64,000 bases of DNA from Orbilia blumenaviensis (GCA_036872755.1 JAVHNS010000005.1:2480001-2544000); one strand, 5' to 3'; positions 11,301 through 25,757 are shown, counted from the first letter of the stretch. Numbers and translations are program-made. The notes: generated by a model from the letters alone, not told the origin.

Positions 11301-12103
11301 CATCTCCGCTTCGCAATTTGTACGTTCATGGTGTGTCCTTAGGTGCGGTGACAATTCGGTTTCATTTGATTGTATCATTCGACGCATTATCTGGAGAGCG
11401 TTATAGAAGGCTTTCGCAGCTTGCATTTCTGGATTTTTAACGTATCTGGCACGTTCAAGTTTGACGTCTTCGGACGGATTCGGAGAACTAGTTAATTCGC
11501 GATTCTTAGTATGATACTTATACTTAGATTAGACCAAACACCCAGTGAACATACGTAGTCTGATTTGTATCGATATCTACCGTTTCTGTCTTCCAGAGAT
11601 ATATCCAAGGCGTCGATATGGTGTTTCCTTCTTTAGTTCTGCTTTCCGAACCATCAAGCAGAATTACATAAGGGCTTTGAAGTTCCTGCTCCTCGGAGTC
11701 TATCTGCTCGACTATTTTTTCGTCGTTATAAGTGCTAGGCCTCTGAAAATGTGACTTCGAAAAAACAAATGAGATTAGCCCGACCACAGCGTTTAAGTAG
11801 GGGTAAGGGAATGATGCTCTAAGATGATCGAATCACAGAATTTTCTGCACCTACCTGCAGTACGTCCTGATACCCCGTTTGAAAATACTGTTGGATCTCA
11901 GAGTCCACACTGTTGTACTCGTTGCTAACATTTCCAGACTGACCTGACCAGGGGTTCTCCACACTCGAGTTTTCGTATCCGTTCGGAGAGTCTAATATCC
12001 AGCTTGTCATACAGTCCGGATTGTTGTAGTAGTCTAAAATTCGGTCTGCGCTTTCGGAGTTCCCGTGCCTCCGTGACATTTTCTGATTGTTGTGATGGTA
12101 CAT
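8371..12103 (-). CDS. Large C2H2 zinc-finger protein, five exons, possible membrane segment
   Basis: Spliced minus-strand gene, exons 12103-11855, 11742-11555, 11487-10109, 10032-9737 and 9648-8371 (1,129 aa). Donors are GTAGGT, GTATGT, GTATGT and GTATGT; acceptors are TTTTCAG, AACTAG, ATCTAG and ATCTAG; branch-like CTAATC or ACTAAT sites precede them. All four joins keep frame. The C-terminus carries two C2H2 fingers: CHICKHD... at about 1064-1086 (C-x2-C, H-x4-H) and CEWPGC... at about 1096-1120 (C-x4-C, H-x3-H). They are preceded by basic, NLS-like runs (KLRKRRRSS, PPPKRQKK) and by Ser/Pro-rich sequence. The first 600 residues are helical with scattered Cys/His and match no family I know. 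At about residues 585-606 a hydrophobic segment (LLWMQLIAGIVFTTIAAYF) crosses the third intron. Probable DNA-binding regulator; target unknown. Alternative start: Met9 at 12079. Confidence 0.85.
9682..9708. repeat. T/A inverted homopolymer pair inside intron 4 of the C2H2 gene
   Basis: On the plus strand a run of T is followed by AAG and then a run of A. It lies wholly within the 88-bp last intron (9649-9736). The transcript could fold it into a small U/A hairpin between donor and branch site. Visible directly; effect unknown. Confidence 0.75.
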
Positions 12104-15100
12104 CCTTTAGTCGGTTTCTTAGATCCAGGTCGACTCAAGCCGTTCGTCGAGCTCGATTCGGCCAACTCGTTAACCCACGAGCTCTGGTTCCAACGTTTTC
12201 TTGGAAACCTATTTTCGTTGTTGCCAGCCTGGGTAATTTTTATTTTATTTTTTGGGGAGTTCTTCCTGCTTTCTCTCTTTTATTTTTTCTCAAAAAAGGC
12301 TCTTTTTTTTTCTTTTCTTTTCTAGATCTCCTTAACGGTTTCTTCTTAGGAAAAAGTCTTTTTGATAAGTCGTTAGGAGCCGCGAGGAAGCCTTCTGCAA
12401 ATTGGTGGCCTAGCTTAGGGATTGCCTAGTTTTCGGGTCATGGAGTTCAAGTTTGTAGCTTCGAGATCCTTGTTGACGAGTTGCAGTTGCGCCTTAATAT
12501 CTTTGCAAAGAAGCATGACCACACGACAACGCAAATTAGGGAAAAGAAATGTTCTAACAGGACGAGAAAACCGTTAGATGTAATCAGGAATGTCGGGTAC
12601 AGTTGGGGGCGCCCTCCCTTATGTCAGACAGCTGCACCTATTTTGATCACCGAGAATATATTTGTTGCCGGGGGAGCTACTGAGCAGGCAAGTATTTCTC
12701 AAAGCTGGGCAGTGCTAATCTATAAGATCGTTGCTCCGGCTGGTCTAATAGTTGTTCATGCCAAATGAGAATGAGGCTGACGCTCTCTCTCTCCCGCGTC
12801 TCTGCGTTTGCGTCAAGTAAGTAGCTACGTACTTGAGTTACTTGGGAATTGCAATCATGGCATGACCCATTCACTCAGAATACGATGCACGGAGGGGCTC
12901 GTTAAATCTTGCTTCAGTAATTAACTAATAACCTGCATCCAATGTGAAATCGGAACCCAGATGCAGATAGTTCCAACGGCCACTGGCACCTGATAGGTGT
13001 ACATGTACCGATCTATAGATATGCATACCCCGTATAAAGGATCGGAGTAGCATCGACTTCAACCAAGGCCTGCCAACCCAAAAGAAGAGGAATAAAATAG
13101 TAGCTTTTGCTGCTGCCATGCCATGCTTGACCGGGTCAGGCAGAAGCAAATGCAAAGGTAAAGAGTGAATTAACCTTGGGTGTCGGGTGGCTGTTGGATA
13201 CATCTGTCAGGCACAACACTACATTGCGGCTACTTGGTTTGGGGCTTAAATCGGTGTATCAAATAAGTCGCCTTGGCGCCAGAGTAATCATCCAACTTTC
13301 AATTGCAACTGCATGGAACCTGCCATCCGCTAACCAGGCCCTTGTGCGAACTGAAATTTACGGATACATAGGTGCAATTGCAAAATCACTTATTTCTACT
13401 TTCCCGCTTGCATTCTGTGGGATGCAACTTACTAGCTTACTAGTAGCTCGCATTTTAGTTTCGCATCACTCATGACCTTCTATCCCTCGATGGGCCCATT
13501 TGCAATTTTCTAGATTACCTCTTGAATGTTTCGGTCGATTCCAAAAGTACCAGGGCTCTTGCAACACAGGAATCCGCAAAACTGGGTTAATATACTTTGT
13601 ACCCCAAAACTGGGGGCATGACAGTGCGTCTGAGGGCTCCGCCCCAAAAAAAACTCCCGCCCGAGAGGATGAGCCGCAAGGTTAGCCCCCCAGAGCGATG
13701 CAGAGAGGAGTTTGTCCCGCAAATATCGATCGGAAGATATAAATAACAGTGTAGTTTGACTTCGGTGGGAATGCAAGCTTAAATCGGCCCATGATTGGAC
13801 ACAAACACGTATGCAGTGCCCTCCACCCGCGAGTAAAGGGAGCCAGTCGCTCTCAACTGACTTTCTTCGTAAGCCCAGGTCTTGGATATATGAAAGAATG
13901 ACATCGCCATATGAGCGGCACAATCCGTGCCATGGTTTTCGTTTGTCGCTGGTTACGGCTGTAACACACAAATCAAAACAAATCGGGCTAGCTGCGGCTC
14001 CACTGCAGGTTCCAGATTTAGCATACCTCTAGTCTGATTCCAAATTCAGACTTACTTGCCCTCCTAGATACCCACTCCACACAGGCCCACTTGATGAATT
14101 TTTACTCTCTGCCGATGATGCTGGTTATTTGCTTTAAAAAGGGCTCAGCGGGTTCGTGGGCCTGGCTATGGGGTCAGAAAAACTTAACTACAACGTCCCC
14201 ACTATCACGGGACCCAGGCACACAAGGAATATAAATTAAGGTCATTTTTCGGGGCTGCATATGCATACGTGGGCAGGCCAGCCTTCCCGAACAACCATGC
14301 ACCAACACATCTGATTCGATTCCACGAAACTTCGACGAAATTCTACCACGATTCGGTGTTAACCGATCGTTTCTAATCGATACAGTTCCGCGGGGCAATT
14401 GAAACCCTCGAGTGCCTATCGTCGACGCTATTGTCAAGAGGGACCAGGATTCGACACTTGCACTTACGTGGCTTCGAGGCCAGATCCTAGTCTAGCCTTG
14501 TTGGGGATAGCTATATAAAAGCGTCATTTGTAGGTCCACAAAATTGAGTATAAAGAGGGGTTCTATTCTCGGGGACGGTTCATGAGTCTGCAGGACCAAG
14601 GCGGGGTTTGGCGTTAGTGCAAGTGTCTGAATATGCCAACACCGTACCCCCGCGATACGTGTGGACGTCAAATCGAATCCTCCGCACAGAACAATGAATT
14701 ACAAGAGTTACGAGGCATACAAATAATATTAACAGTTTCCGATATCAACTTTTAAAGAAACGCAAAGATTTGCAAGCGCTTCACTAGGTTAATTGTTAGG
14801 CACAAAACAGACAGCGCAGAGATAATAACCCCTATAGCTAAAAAAGAAACGCCGTCCTTAAAACCTCTTAAGCGTCAGGTGCTTTCAATCCAGATTAAAT
14901 GAAAGATACCCTGAGACACACAGAATTACAAGGGCTTAGCTTTTAACAACTCGCAGGAATCAAAGTTTCTTCGATGCCGACCAAAAGTCGAGGGAAAGAA
15001 AAGTCCGTAAGTGATACCACTGGCATTTCGCAACGACTCCTTTGCACCTAGGGTTAGAACTTTGTGTATTTTTTAACCGCATATTAGCGCATAAGTATCT

Positions 15101-18100
15101 CGAGGCGCAAAATGCATAGGCCCGAGCTGTTTTATTTGTGATAACAGTAAAGGGTTATGCTATCGGCTGTAACAGGACTGGATACTGCATGATCGACATA
15201 TCGACAGCATTCGAATTCTTAAAGACTATTAGACCTGGTGGCTATATTTTATGTGTTTTAAATGGGATCAAGTTAGACCAGCGAGCCTAAGTGGCAGTGT
15301 TATGTCGAATTTGCGGTTCCAGTATGCAAAATGTATATTCCAAACTAACATACATTAATATTACTCCCATAGAGCACAGAAGTTGCCATCATAAGGCCAT
15401 TTGCAAAACGACTATAGATTGATGCCTGAGCTATCGCAAGACAAGGCTTTCACAAATCTAAAAAACTTAGCAGGCTCAGTGCTTTAGAGTTTTCATTCGT
15501 GAGCGGATTCTCGCATCTGAGATGCATATAAAAAAGCGCGAGCTGCCAAAATTAGCCTCATCTTGCTATCAGGGCCAAGCACAGGCTATCCGAGTCGCCT
15601 TAAACCTATCAAATCAGTTCTTTGAATAGAAATACAGTGCTTTATCCCCACCTCGCGGCACGTTCCAGACGTGGATGTACCTGTTGGCGGGATGCTCAGC
15701 CTCATCGGTCCGGTTCTGAAACTGTGCGACTTGGACTGGAGGAAGGCTGTGCATCTTCGAATATCTCGTAATACCGACTCCGGTTCGGAGAACGCATAAA
15801 GAACGATGTATTATTCAACATAGAAAATTCGCTTAGTGCTCCAACGGCGCGGAGGGCAAATCGAGACTGCGCAATGCGATAACGTTTGATTATTGGGCGT
15901 ACGTCGATGTCCCGGGCCCACGCTCGAGTTCGCGGCGATGTTAGATATTCGGAATAATGTATGTGCTAGCCGGACTTTTTGCGTTGTGTTGGAATTCCCC
16001 AACGGTCCTATTGTTACAGCCTGTCTGGTTCCAACAAGACCATTACAGCCTCATAAGCAAAACGCTACTGGCCTCGTAAACCGGACAACACAAAGTCGAA
16101 ATAATTTGCACTCAGCCACCAACAACGTGTACAACACGTTAACACGCTAACAACAAGATCGATACAAGAGTGATAAATGATATCCCAAATCATGCTTATA
16201 ATGTTTACTCAGCAAGATATTTAACCATAGTTCACTAGAGCAGACCTTTATATTCCATAGAATCGCTATTCTAGGCATTACGGGACTAATTCTAGACCAA
16301 GCATAGTTAGCCCGGCCTTACTCCTAATACAATTAGCCAAGTACTGTTAGTTAGCAGCTACGCGACATACACGTTAGACCAAATATAGCCAATTGGGCTA
16401 TGAGCATCATAAATGTCAGTTACAAACATTCAAGCCTTGCGCCAAACTAGACTGTGGGGGCGAGTTTGGGTGCAATTTTGGTCATCAGTTTGTTTGGCCA
16501 ACTTTGGCTTGGCCTAGCAAGGCGCTGCTCATACTCGAGAATACGCACATATTCGATATACGGCGGTACAGGTCTATGTCCCATAACCAGGGGCCCTGCT
16601 TTCTAACAAGGCTCTGAAACCTCGAATCGACCGATAAATGACCAAAAAGGTATGTCGAGGATGGTCATAGAACCCTTCGGGGTTTGTAATTTTGTTGGAT
16701 ACGCCAATAAAAAACTACATGTGTAACGAATGGCAAAATAAGTGCATGTAACATCAAACTTCAAAGTACAGAAGCTAGCCTGAAAACATACGCCATCAAT
16801 AAGGCTGAGAATTTCGCACCCACCTGAAGGTATTCCGCACAAAAGCTACAAAATACAAGGCTCGAAACCCACGCTGGAGAACTTGTCGATATCAACATGG
16901 AACTACCACATGATGCACGAATTGTATATCAAGGTTTAGATGTTAAAATCCCAACCGGTTCTGGGGTTCCAACTAAAGGGCTGACAATAAATCAGGCTGT
17001 ATAAGTCTGAAGCAGAGCTAGCGGGAGCGATAACTCAAGGTTATTGGGGGAATTTTTGTCACCTTAGTACCTGATACCTTTCCACGGTGCTCTTTCATAT
17101 ACAGCAAAATATTCAGCCCAGTCACGATCCCCAGAAACTGCTGGTCGCTTTACCCCGCGACGCCCAAAAATGCAGGACTCGCACGCAACACCCTAGAGGC
17201 TATGAGCGCACAATGCATCGAACGTTGGCCCACAAGATAAACCTAGTCTAGATACGAACGCGGAAGTTTATTGCTTGTCGAATTTGTAAAGTCGCCCTGT
17301 TAGCTAACTAACTATTTGGAAGGAGCTCCCAACAACATCAAGCCAGTAACCCCTGAATATTTGGACATCAGGGATAGCAAAGTATACTAAGTCGGATAAA
17401 GGGAAATATACCTCGATCCTCGGATGGGATGCTATCGAGATCGCACCTGACTCGGAATTCGCGGACTTGGAACAAGTAAACTGTAGGCCTAGTTTTCTGG
17501 AGGCCTTAGCTATGGGCATCTCCACAACCGATCAGAGGCCGTCGTGAAAATCAAAAGCACCCGAAAACATGCGTCGACGGCACTTGACACCATGTGCATA
17601 CTATGTAGTAGGGCGAAGGGTAGCGTTAGAGCGGCAAAGCCTTTCTGCAGCTTCTACCTACATCAAATAACTCTTTTAAAGACTTGATATTAGCTCCCGT
17701 TATCTAAATAAACTGTGCTCGTAAACGCAGAACTAACGCATTCAGGACCGGAGAAGACGAGGCAATTTCGCTACTAACTCTGCCACGACACAATCATAGA
17801 TATCATGGCATGGTAAATTAAACAATCATTTATTCATAATGTAATGCCCAAGCACTGGCTACAAGCCTACAGGAACTTATATTACATGAGTTCTTAATAT
17901 GGTGTCGCTTGGAAGCCTAAGTTCTTCGGCATGATGCCGTGAGCTAGATATTACAACGTTAATGAAAAAGCACCGCTAAGAATTATATATGTTGCATTTT
18001 GAACACCAACGTTGCAACGTGTTGCCTCGTCGACTTGTGAGTCTGCGCAGTGTATGAAAAATCAGTCTCGTAACTAGACCGCTTTTGTGAGAAGAAGTAG

Positions 18101-18673
18101 TTTTAGACTATGTAATAATATATTTTGACGCCTTTAACCGGCGTGTCACCGATCTCTGTTTATAAGCCATGAAGTAACCATGAATATTGGAAACAATATC
18201 TACAGGCCTATTATTGAGTCACAGACGTCGGCTCTAGATCTCTACTCTCAACAAAAGGTAGGGATAATATAATAGTAAAGCGTGTCAATGCAGTATATAT
18301 ACCGGTATGCCCTGTTTCTATTCAGGTTTTCCGATGTTTGTTTACATTTAGAGATCGATATACTTACAAAATACAGGAATTATCGGTTTTCTCCACACGA
18401 AACTACGTATAATAACAAACCTATGGTCTCCGCCGAGGTTCCACGGTTGTGCTAGCTATACGTATGGTCTCAGCCCCAGAAGCTCTTGGATCAATGGACA
18501 TAACTATGTACTGGATCAATAACCGGTGGCAATTCGGCACCCGATATCCTTTACGCAACCGTACGACCTTATTAAGGAAAGAGCTAATTCTGGAGCATTG
18601 CCACGATTCGTAGATGTTTATTAATATATGCCTTGCATCATTACTATGTTGCAATATTGGCGGGCACTCTAGG

Positions 18674-18702
18674 ATATATATATATATATTATGTATATAT
18701 AA
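18674..18702. repeat. TA microsatellite
   Basis: An uninterrupted (AT)8 run at 18674-18689, followed by TATTATGTATATATA. Read directly from the sequence. Confidence 0.85.
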
Positions 18703-21700
18703 ACAATTAATCTAATATTTGGGCGTTGAATTAGCCGTAATTGTGAGGTGATACTGATGGGTAGCAGAGCTGGGCCCATTTATCAGGTTACACTTTTCCA
18801 ATCGTCGACTTTGTGAAAAAAAAATTGGCTTTGCTTTCGAAAATCAACAAGTTCCAATATGTTCAATGCTCATGAGATCATGATAAGTATTTTAATTTAA
18901 CGACACGGCTAATTCCGGTCTATGCACGCACTATCCCAGATCTAGAGGCCCAGCCAAGCATAATATGTATCGAATGATATCCGAATTGCGACACTTTCCG
19001 GCAGCCAGTCGCAGCTGGTTGCATGCAGGATCATATGGAGATGCAACAGGCGGTGTTACGTTTGAAAACCCTGTGACTATTGGCGATGGGTCCTATCATG
19101 CCTTTACAGCCAATGGGACCACTCTCACGCATAGAGCACCTATAGTCAGAACAGCTGTTGGGAAGAAAAATCAAAAAATAGCCCGCAAATTGATATATCC
19201 CCTGGGGGGACTATACCGCCTTGGTATCCAACCCGCATAGGAAGACTACTATAATAGGAAATTAATCCCGCCGGAGCTTGATCCTTGGATTACTTGAGGT
19301 CACTTCTGCTAAAAACTCCGATTCAGGGCAGGGAGTGACCCTCTGTGAAATATATGAAGAGTACATGTATATACATATGTACATGTTCATGTCTCAGGAA
19401 GAATGCGATGAGGCGACTGTAGTGTGTTATCTTTTCAACGACACCCTAAGAAGTGGGTGGGATGGATTGAATTCAAGAATTCAAAATTAGCCAATAGTTA
19501 AAAAGTAATATTATTTCCTGGGAGATAAGGCAGGTCTAGAACCCAGGGTATTTCTCGGCTTTTCGCCTACTTCTACCAGCGTGGCAATATCGCGTACGAG
19601 ACCGAATGGAGAAGGTTGATCTAGAACTCTAACTCGATGTGAAACGAGCGCATAAGTGAGGCGGATCATAAGATCGGATATGTATAGATGTTCCTGGGAG
19701 GAATTCGCTCTTCAGCTTGGATCCCGCAGCTCGCGGACGTATAAAAAGCCTACTGATAGGGTACCATTGTAAGGAGACAACTCCTCGCATGCATAGGCAA
19801 AATTTGGCTGCACCATGCGCCTCCCCAGACGATGGGCTTCATGTAGATTAAACAAAGTCCCTACAGGGTATGGCCGGCCGTGGCAACGGCAAAGTGGCTT
19901 TTCATGCATCACACTACATGACAGAGGCACTCTGATCGGCAGCCGGGCGTGCTGTGTGAATGGAACTTGCAGATGCAAAAGTGGGCATAACCTCTACAAA
20001 AAACAAAAAACAAAGCTAAATCTTGCGAAACTAAAAGCTAAAAAGTTTTCCACGAAACTTTCATGGCCTAGGCATGAGACAGCTTCATATGTTTAGCTAT
20101 TTTGATGTTGTAAATTTTTTAATTTTTAAACCACAGGACGGAGTTGCTCTCCGTTGCCACTCCTCGGAAAGGCCCTTTCGCATGAGAAGACTTTCAGTAG
20201 ATGTGAAATCATACTATCAAATTAAGAATAATTGAAGAGCATCAGTAACGGAAAAAGCCAGGCGGCTCTAATGTTCGGCTTATCCGCCTTCCACGCCCGG
20301 CATAGGCCGTACAACAGGTTATAGCGTCCTATCACGAAAACCCTTTTTCCAAAGTAATAGAATAAAGTGCACCTAGCTGGGAAATTACATGGCTACATTA
20401 ATATAACTTGACAGTAAACGGTAAAACGGCTCCTGGACACCACGGTCACTCCACCTGAGTTTTCCGATGCCCCAATTAGCAATTTTCGCTATATTGAGCT
20501 AACTTAATACCGCCAAGCTGCATAGGTGGGGACTCTCCGGTTAGGGGTTATGTACGTACGGGGTAACAAACTCCTGAAATCCTCAAGATCTCAAATCCAT
20601 GCCATTATAATATCCAACTGGACAAATTTTGCGTTCTCAAGGCTGCAATCGAGCTTAGTATTATATAATTCAATTTATACCTTTGTGTTGCCGGATATGC
20701 AGGATGTTGCAATACACACATATGTTTGGCTGGCGCACCTGGCAGGCAGCGCGCAGTATCGATAGATTACCCAAATGACGTCGAAATAGCGAATGCAATG
20801 ATATCTTATGAAACTTAAGATCAATTGGCTATAATATCTAAGTACATGTTAGTAATTGCCGTATCAAGGCAGCCTAGAGATATATACGATCAAAACGAAG
20901 CTCGTAGAGCTGGCCGCAAGCTACTTGATCAGTGCCAGCAGGCGCCTAGGCAATTGCATTGTTAGGATCATACGTATCCTGAATCGTCTGAGCGCAATCA
21001 GGCTCCTACTTCGGATGTTCAGTTCACGGGGGGAGGATGGGATACCCGGTTCGAAGCTACGTGGGAAAATTTTTGCATGGCATGCCCAACAACAACAAGT
21101 TTAAGATTTTCTATGACCCAGGAATCCGGTTCTTGAGATGTTAGCTGGTTGACGGGAGCTAGAAGTGACAGAGGTAATGGGAAAAAAAGGCGAGCCCTGT
21201 CCAGTGAAGAGCGGAAGCGGGAAGACTTCCAACTGGCTAGCCAATGCAAGGTTCTCTTCACAGATATCCTGCCAGGTTAGAGCATGCTCAAAAGCTGCGT
21301 CAGATATTATATCGAGCACTAAGCGAGTGGATCGTGAAAGCTGGCTTGGGTAGGGGTTCGAGTTACCCTTCCAGAAGACGCCAAGTGTTGAATTACGGAA
21401 TGCATCAAGTAGTTAAAGGGGACTGGGTTCTAGGTATAAAGAAAGACGTAAAAAATTAATTAAACGGAGCAAAACATCTATCCGGCTAATTTGGATACCT
21501 TGCAGAATAAACGGCATTGTTCCACTGTGCGTCAATTTTGGGGGGACAAGTCAATGGAAACGTCTACCGCAGCTTGCGCTCTGTACAATTCTGAGGGCTA
21601 GAAGCAGGTAGACGCCAGGTAGACCGCTGTTTTGACGGGTAATGTCCCGTTTCGAATGTTTCGCTTCTTCATGCAGGAACGGTCGTGAGGGCATTATGGT

Positions 21701-24700
21701 ATCTGGATCCACGGAGCAACGTAGCATTACATGCCAGGTTGGTTGGCTGGATCTTAATGAAGAATCAAGCATAGCCGAAATCACTAGAAGAAAAAAACCT
21801 TTAACGATCGCCTGACATGCAAGCCCTCGCTCTACTGCATACGCATGCTCCTTAGCTAAATACTTGTCGCTAGTAACTTACTTCATCCGTTAACTGTGCC
21901 CCGTACGTGTTTGAACATTTCCGAGCAAACGCAAGAAATCCCCACGTCTGACCCGGAGATTCTGCAAATGTATTCCCTGTCAAACTGCAGCGCTGCACTC
22001 TAGGGAAGGAAGTACGTGGGCTGTGCTATAGCCCTAGGATATTGAAGGAAAGAGATTCGTTATCGAGGTACATGAATGGTGAGCTCGTCCTCGAACCATG
22101 ATGAAGCACGAGCGCTTTTGCGACTAAGCTGCATAATTACAGAAGGATGTTTCTTATAGAGAGCTCCCATTCTCAATTATACTTTTTCGATATAATATTC
22201 CAAACCAGATAATTGGACTGCCTGGATACTCGCATTGCGTCCGACAACGGACTTTCGACGTGGAGAACATTGAATTTGCATTTGATCATTTGAATCATAA
22301 CGTACAGCAGGCGTGGGAGAGGTTTGCGTTGCGATAAGGTCGACGTGGGAGGTTGATAGAGGTTATCTTGTGCACTGTACCACGTCGGGCTTGGCCAAGA
22401 CTCCACGACAGGCGGGATCTTTGCGCGTAACCGCCTGCTACCCGCTGCATTGGATGTAGGGCCGGGAGGGATTAGCCATATTCATTAGCAACCGCAAGTC
22501 TTTAATCCGGGCCGGCCGTGCAATCGTCGATTAAAGCAGGACTCTGTTAGCCACCTTCAATAGCGAATTTGGCTAGGCCTGTGGCTTATGTCCTAAAGAA
22601 AGACCACGTTTCGACAAACCCATACATGTAATGTGTATTTACCCCCATCTTCAGAATCCCGCCTTGCGGCCTCAGATCTTGGTTCTACACAGTCAAAAAT
22701 TAAAAACCGACAGGATACTCATTTAACGTTACGAAGCCCAGTGACTGTCTTAAGATGCGGATCAGGAAAATGTGACTAAAGTTCCCCAAATTACTTCGCT
22801 GTATTATCATAAAGTATCCGCAAAACATTGGTATGCATAAACACGTATCGGGATCAATTCAACCCCACACATGCGGGTTTTTCTTCTTCTCTCTCTTTCT
22901 AACAGGCAATCTCTTACCTACCATATTTCTCTCATGAATATAATTTTAGAATCAGGCCTGCAGCTTGAGCTTTATGCAAACTCCCCACAAACACAAAACC
23001 CCAGGTATGCTGGTGTTTACTCGCCTCAGGCTTCCGCCCGAATGGGACCGTCCCCATATCTGTGGATACGTCTCGGCTCGGGTACATCACTCTTGAGATG
23101 CTCCTTAGTGGGAAAATCTGCAATGTATGAACATGCATTTATGTATTGTGGGAACCAGTCAAACATCGAGGAATGAATATTACCTATTCCGAAGACGTTT
23201 TGAGCTCCGGAAGCAGCCAGCCACCAATTAAACAAGCATTCCGCTTCCCCGTGAACCGCGTGAGGACGTGTTTCCACGTATTTGGTTCTATATTTCTTTG
23301 AAAAAGAAGAGGATACGGTTCGCAACCTCGGATCTGGGGGCGTGGGATCTAGGCCCGCCGTAGAGACCTAACAGCAGCACCGCCAGCTAAGTCAGCTCTG
23401 TCCTGGCTCCATAGACTCGTATATCTTGCGCAATTCATCTGACATCCGCTTGGTTCGCGCGGCCTTGGGAACGAAAAGCAAATATAGCGTTAGGTCTGTG
23501 CGACAGGGCTTTGCCTGTTTACCCCATATTTCAGGTTGGTCATACCCTGATGGTCGATCGCTGTGGCCCTGCTAGCATGCTAGCCATCCTTTGGTATTTC
23601 TTGGCCACTGCTCGGTTCATGGAGCCGTGTGTGTTTGTGACGAGTTTTTCTGGTAGAGAATTCAATCATTTTTATGCGGGGTGTGCATTGCATCTGCAGC
23701 ATCTGAAAGTCAGGTACCTACAATTACAAACCTGCCACCTGCCCCCATAACCAGCTCGCTACCAGCATATTTTAATCTTTGTCGTAGTTTTAGGTAAAAA
23801 TGAGGCAGCTGAAAAGCCATGTTGTTTGTCCCTTGTGAGACTTCCCTACGTATACCGGGATTTGGATCATTTTTTTTGTCGATGGAAGTCTGGATCTAGA
23901 AAGTGAGGTATTTCCCTGGTTGGGGGTTCTCTTCAGATGCCTGGTTCTCTCAACTATGCGAAGGATTTCAAGACTTGGGTTCCACTAAGTTTAGAGTTCC
24001 ACACTAAAAGATGTCGTAAGTTTCCCGACGTCCTATATCGGTTAGTGATGGGAGGCTGTGAAAGGTCTCCGAGAAAGAAAAAATATTGAGATCCACGACT
24101 GCGCAGAAATTTTTGATGGGAGTTTCGATGCCCTCAGGGGATGTAGAGGACATCACGTTCATTAATGTGCATGCACCCCAGGTTTTTCGTATCAGTGCAA
24201 TGGAGAGACGCAGCATCCCTTTGAGTAGAGGCTGATAATTTCCCGCTTGATATTTCCAGAGGCGGTGAGTAAGAATGGGCTAGTATAGTGGCCAGCCGGG
24301 GATTAGTAACAGGGGATCTAGCGCAAGTTTCCAACTTCGTCGGCGAACGGATAGTCTGATACTGATACTTTAACGCTCTGTGTGAAGTTGCTCTCCCGCG
24401 CGAGCTCGGCATCCATCCTCGCTGTTACGTACAGTGAAAACCAACACCCGTCATCGTGTCGAACTTAAATCGAAACCCGTACTACGGTATTATGTTCCTG
24501 CTACCCCCAAACCAGGCTTTTGAACCTGTAGACATGCCCATGGTATGAACAAGCGAGTGGGGTTTGTGTAATTCGGAACTGGGAAGTTGCAGCGAAGCGA
24601 GAGTTTTTTTTACAGATGACCTGCAGTGCATCTTAGCCCGCCACTGGCCGGTTCTAAAGAGCCCAGATTGGAGAACTATCTGTCTGTACATACCTTCAAT

Positions 24701-25405
24701 GAAAGTATCATAAACCTTTTGTAATACATCGGTAGCCACTTAGTTCTTATCAGAAGCTATATTCGTAACGAGAGTGTCTCGATCCCTTAAGCACTACTGT
24801 GAGCCGGACCCTGGATTTCTCTAGTAGAAAATTGTTCGCGGACTGCACCTGCTAAAGGTGTTCGGATTGCCCTGCTAAGCTTAAGTCATCCTATGAAGCT
24901 AATGACCCTGCAAGGAAATACTGTTGGTCTCTTTACCTCTCGACCTAGTCTGATAACGAGGTTTCGGATTCAAATCAACATTAATCGTCGAACCTGTTTG
25001 CGAAAGCTTGTGCAAACGGCGGCAGTGATTCCAGCTTCGAGCCTCGTTAGTTTATATGAAAAATTTACCGTATATGCCTACTTTGGCACGTCTGATACAA
25101 CTTACAATTGCTCTCTTCATCGAAATTATCGAGCCGATCTCATCGTGTGCGACTTGGGGCTCGAGTGAGCTGCCCAATCGTGCAAACTAAGCGGAGTTGA
25201 GCCAGGCCAGCTGCTCATCGATCCAAGAAATTCCCCAGATCCATGTCCCTTTTCCCCACCACACATCCGACGTTGCTTTTTTCTTTTCTTATTTTCTTAT
25301 TATCACTATTTATTTTATTTCTTTTGACAGGTTGGTCTCACGATCGAAAAATGACCTATTCAAGACGGGCTGAATTGACTCCACAGCGCGGCAAATTATC
25401 GGTGA

Positions 25406-25757
25406 ATGACGGGAGGCAACAATATCCTGGCATCAACTATCGGAGACCGGGCTCCGCTATATTATCAGGTGCCCGGAATACAGTTTCATTCTGTTGATGG
25501 TGGTGATTTCATCGATGATGATTTCTTAAGCAGCACTGCCTGGGCTGTATCCGATGCTACCCATATTCTTCGCGTGCAGCACACCGGATCACGTTAATCG
25601 TCAGGTCTGGACCCTGAAAAGTGGAATAGATGACCTGCGTCACACGCAATTAAGCGGGAGGGTGTCGTCACCGTGTAGCCACGGAGAGGCTGGCACAGCC
25701 TTAAGAGAACGAGATTCCCACTCAACCGTTCACCATCAAAATTCAATCATCCCATGA
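25406..25757 (+). pseudogene. Coding-like stretch with frame break, possible gene relic
   Basis: An ATG at 25406 opens 63 codons that look like real protein (YYQVPGIQFHSVDGGDF, STAWAVSDATHILRVQH) and stop at 25597. The adjacent frame then continues from about 25575 to 25757 with similar quality (HVNRQVWTLKSGIDDL). The two parts overlap by only a few codons, too little room for an intron, so a single-base indel in an old gene is the simplest reading. No family is recognised. It could also be two chance ORFs. Confidence 0.3.

Noticed and set aside
19361..19386. Near-palindrome GTACATGTATATACATATGTAC as a transposon end or operator
   Set aside because: It is a single imperfect copy in AT-rich sequence with no partner; probably chance.
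14700..24000. RIP-mutated transposon block
   Set aside because: TpA is frequent, but CpA and TpG are also common and no element ends or coding remnants of transposases are visible; I could not compute indices.
22932..24739. Multi-exon minus-strand gene
   Set aside because: Several coding-like pieces exist, including an ATG exon with a GTATGT donor near 24694, but I could not join them in one frame with acceptors and branch sites.
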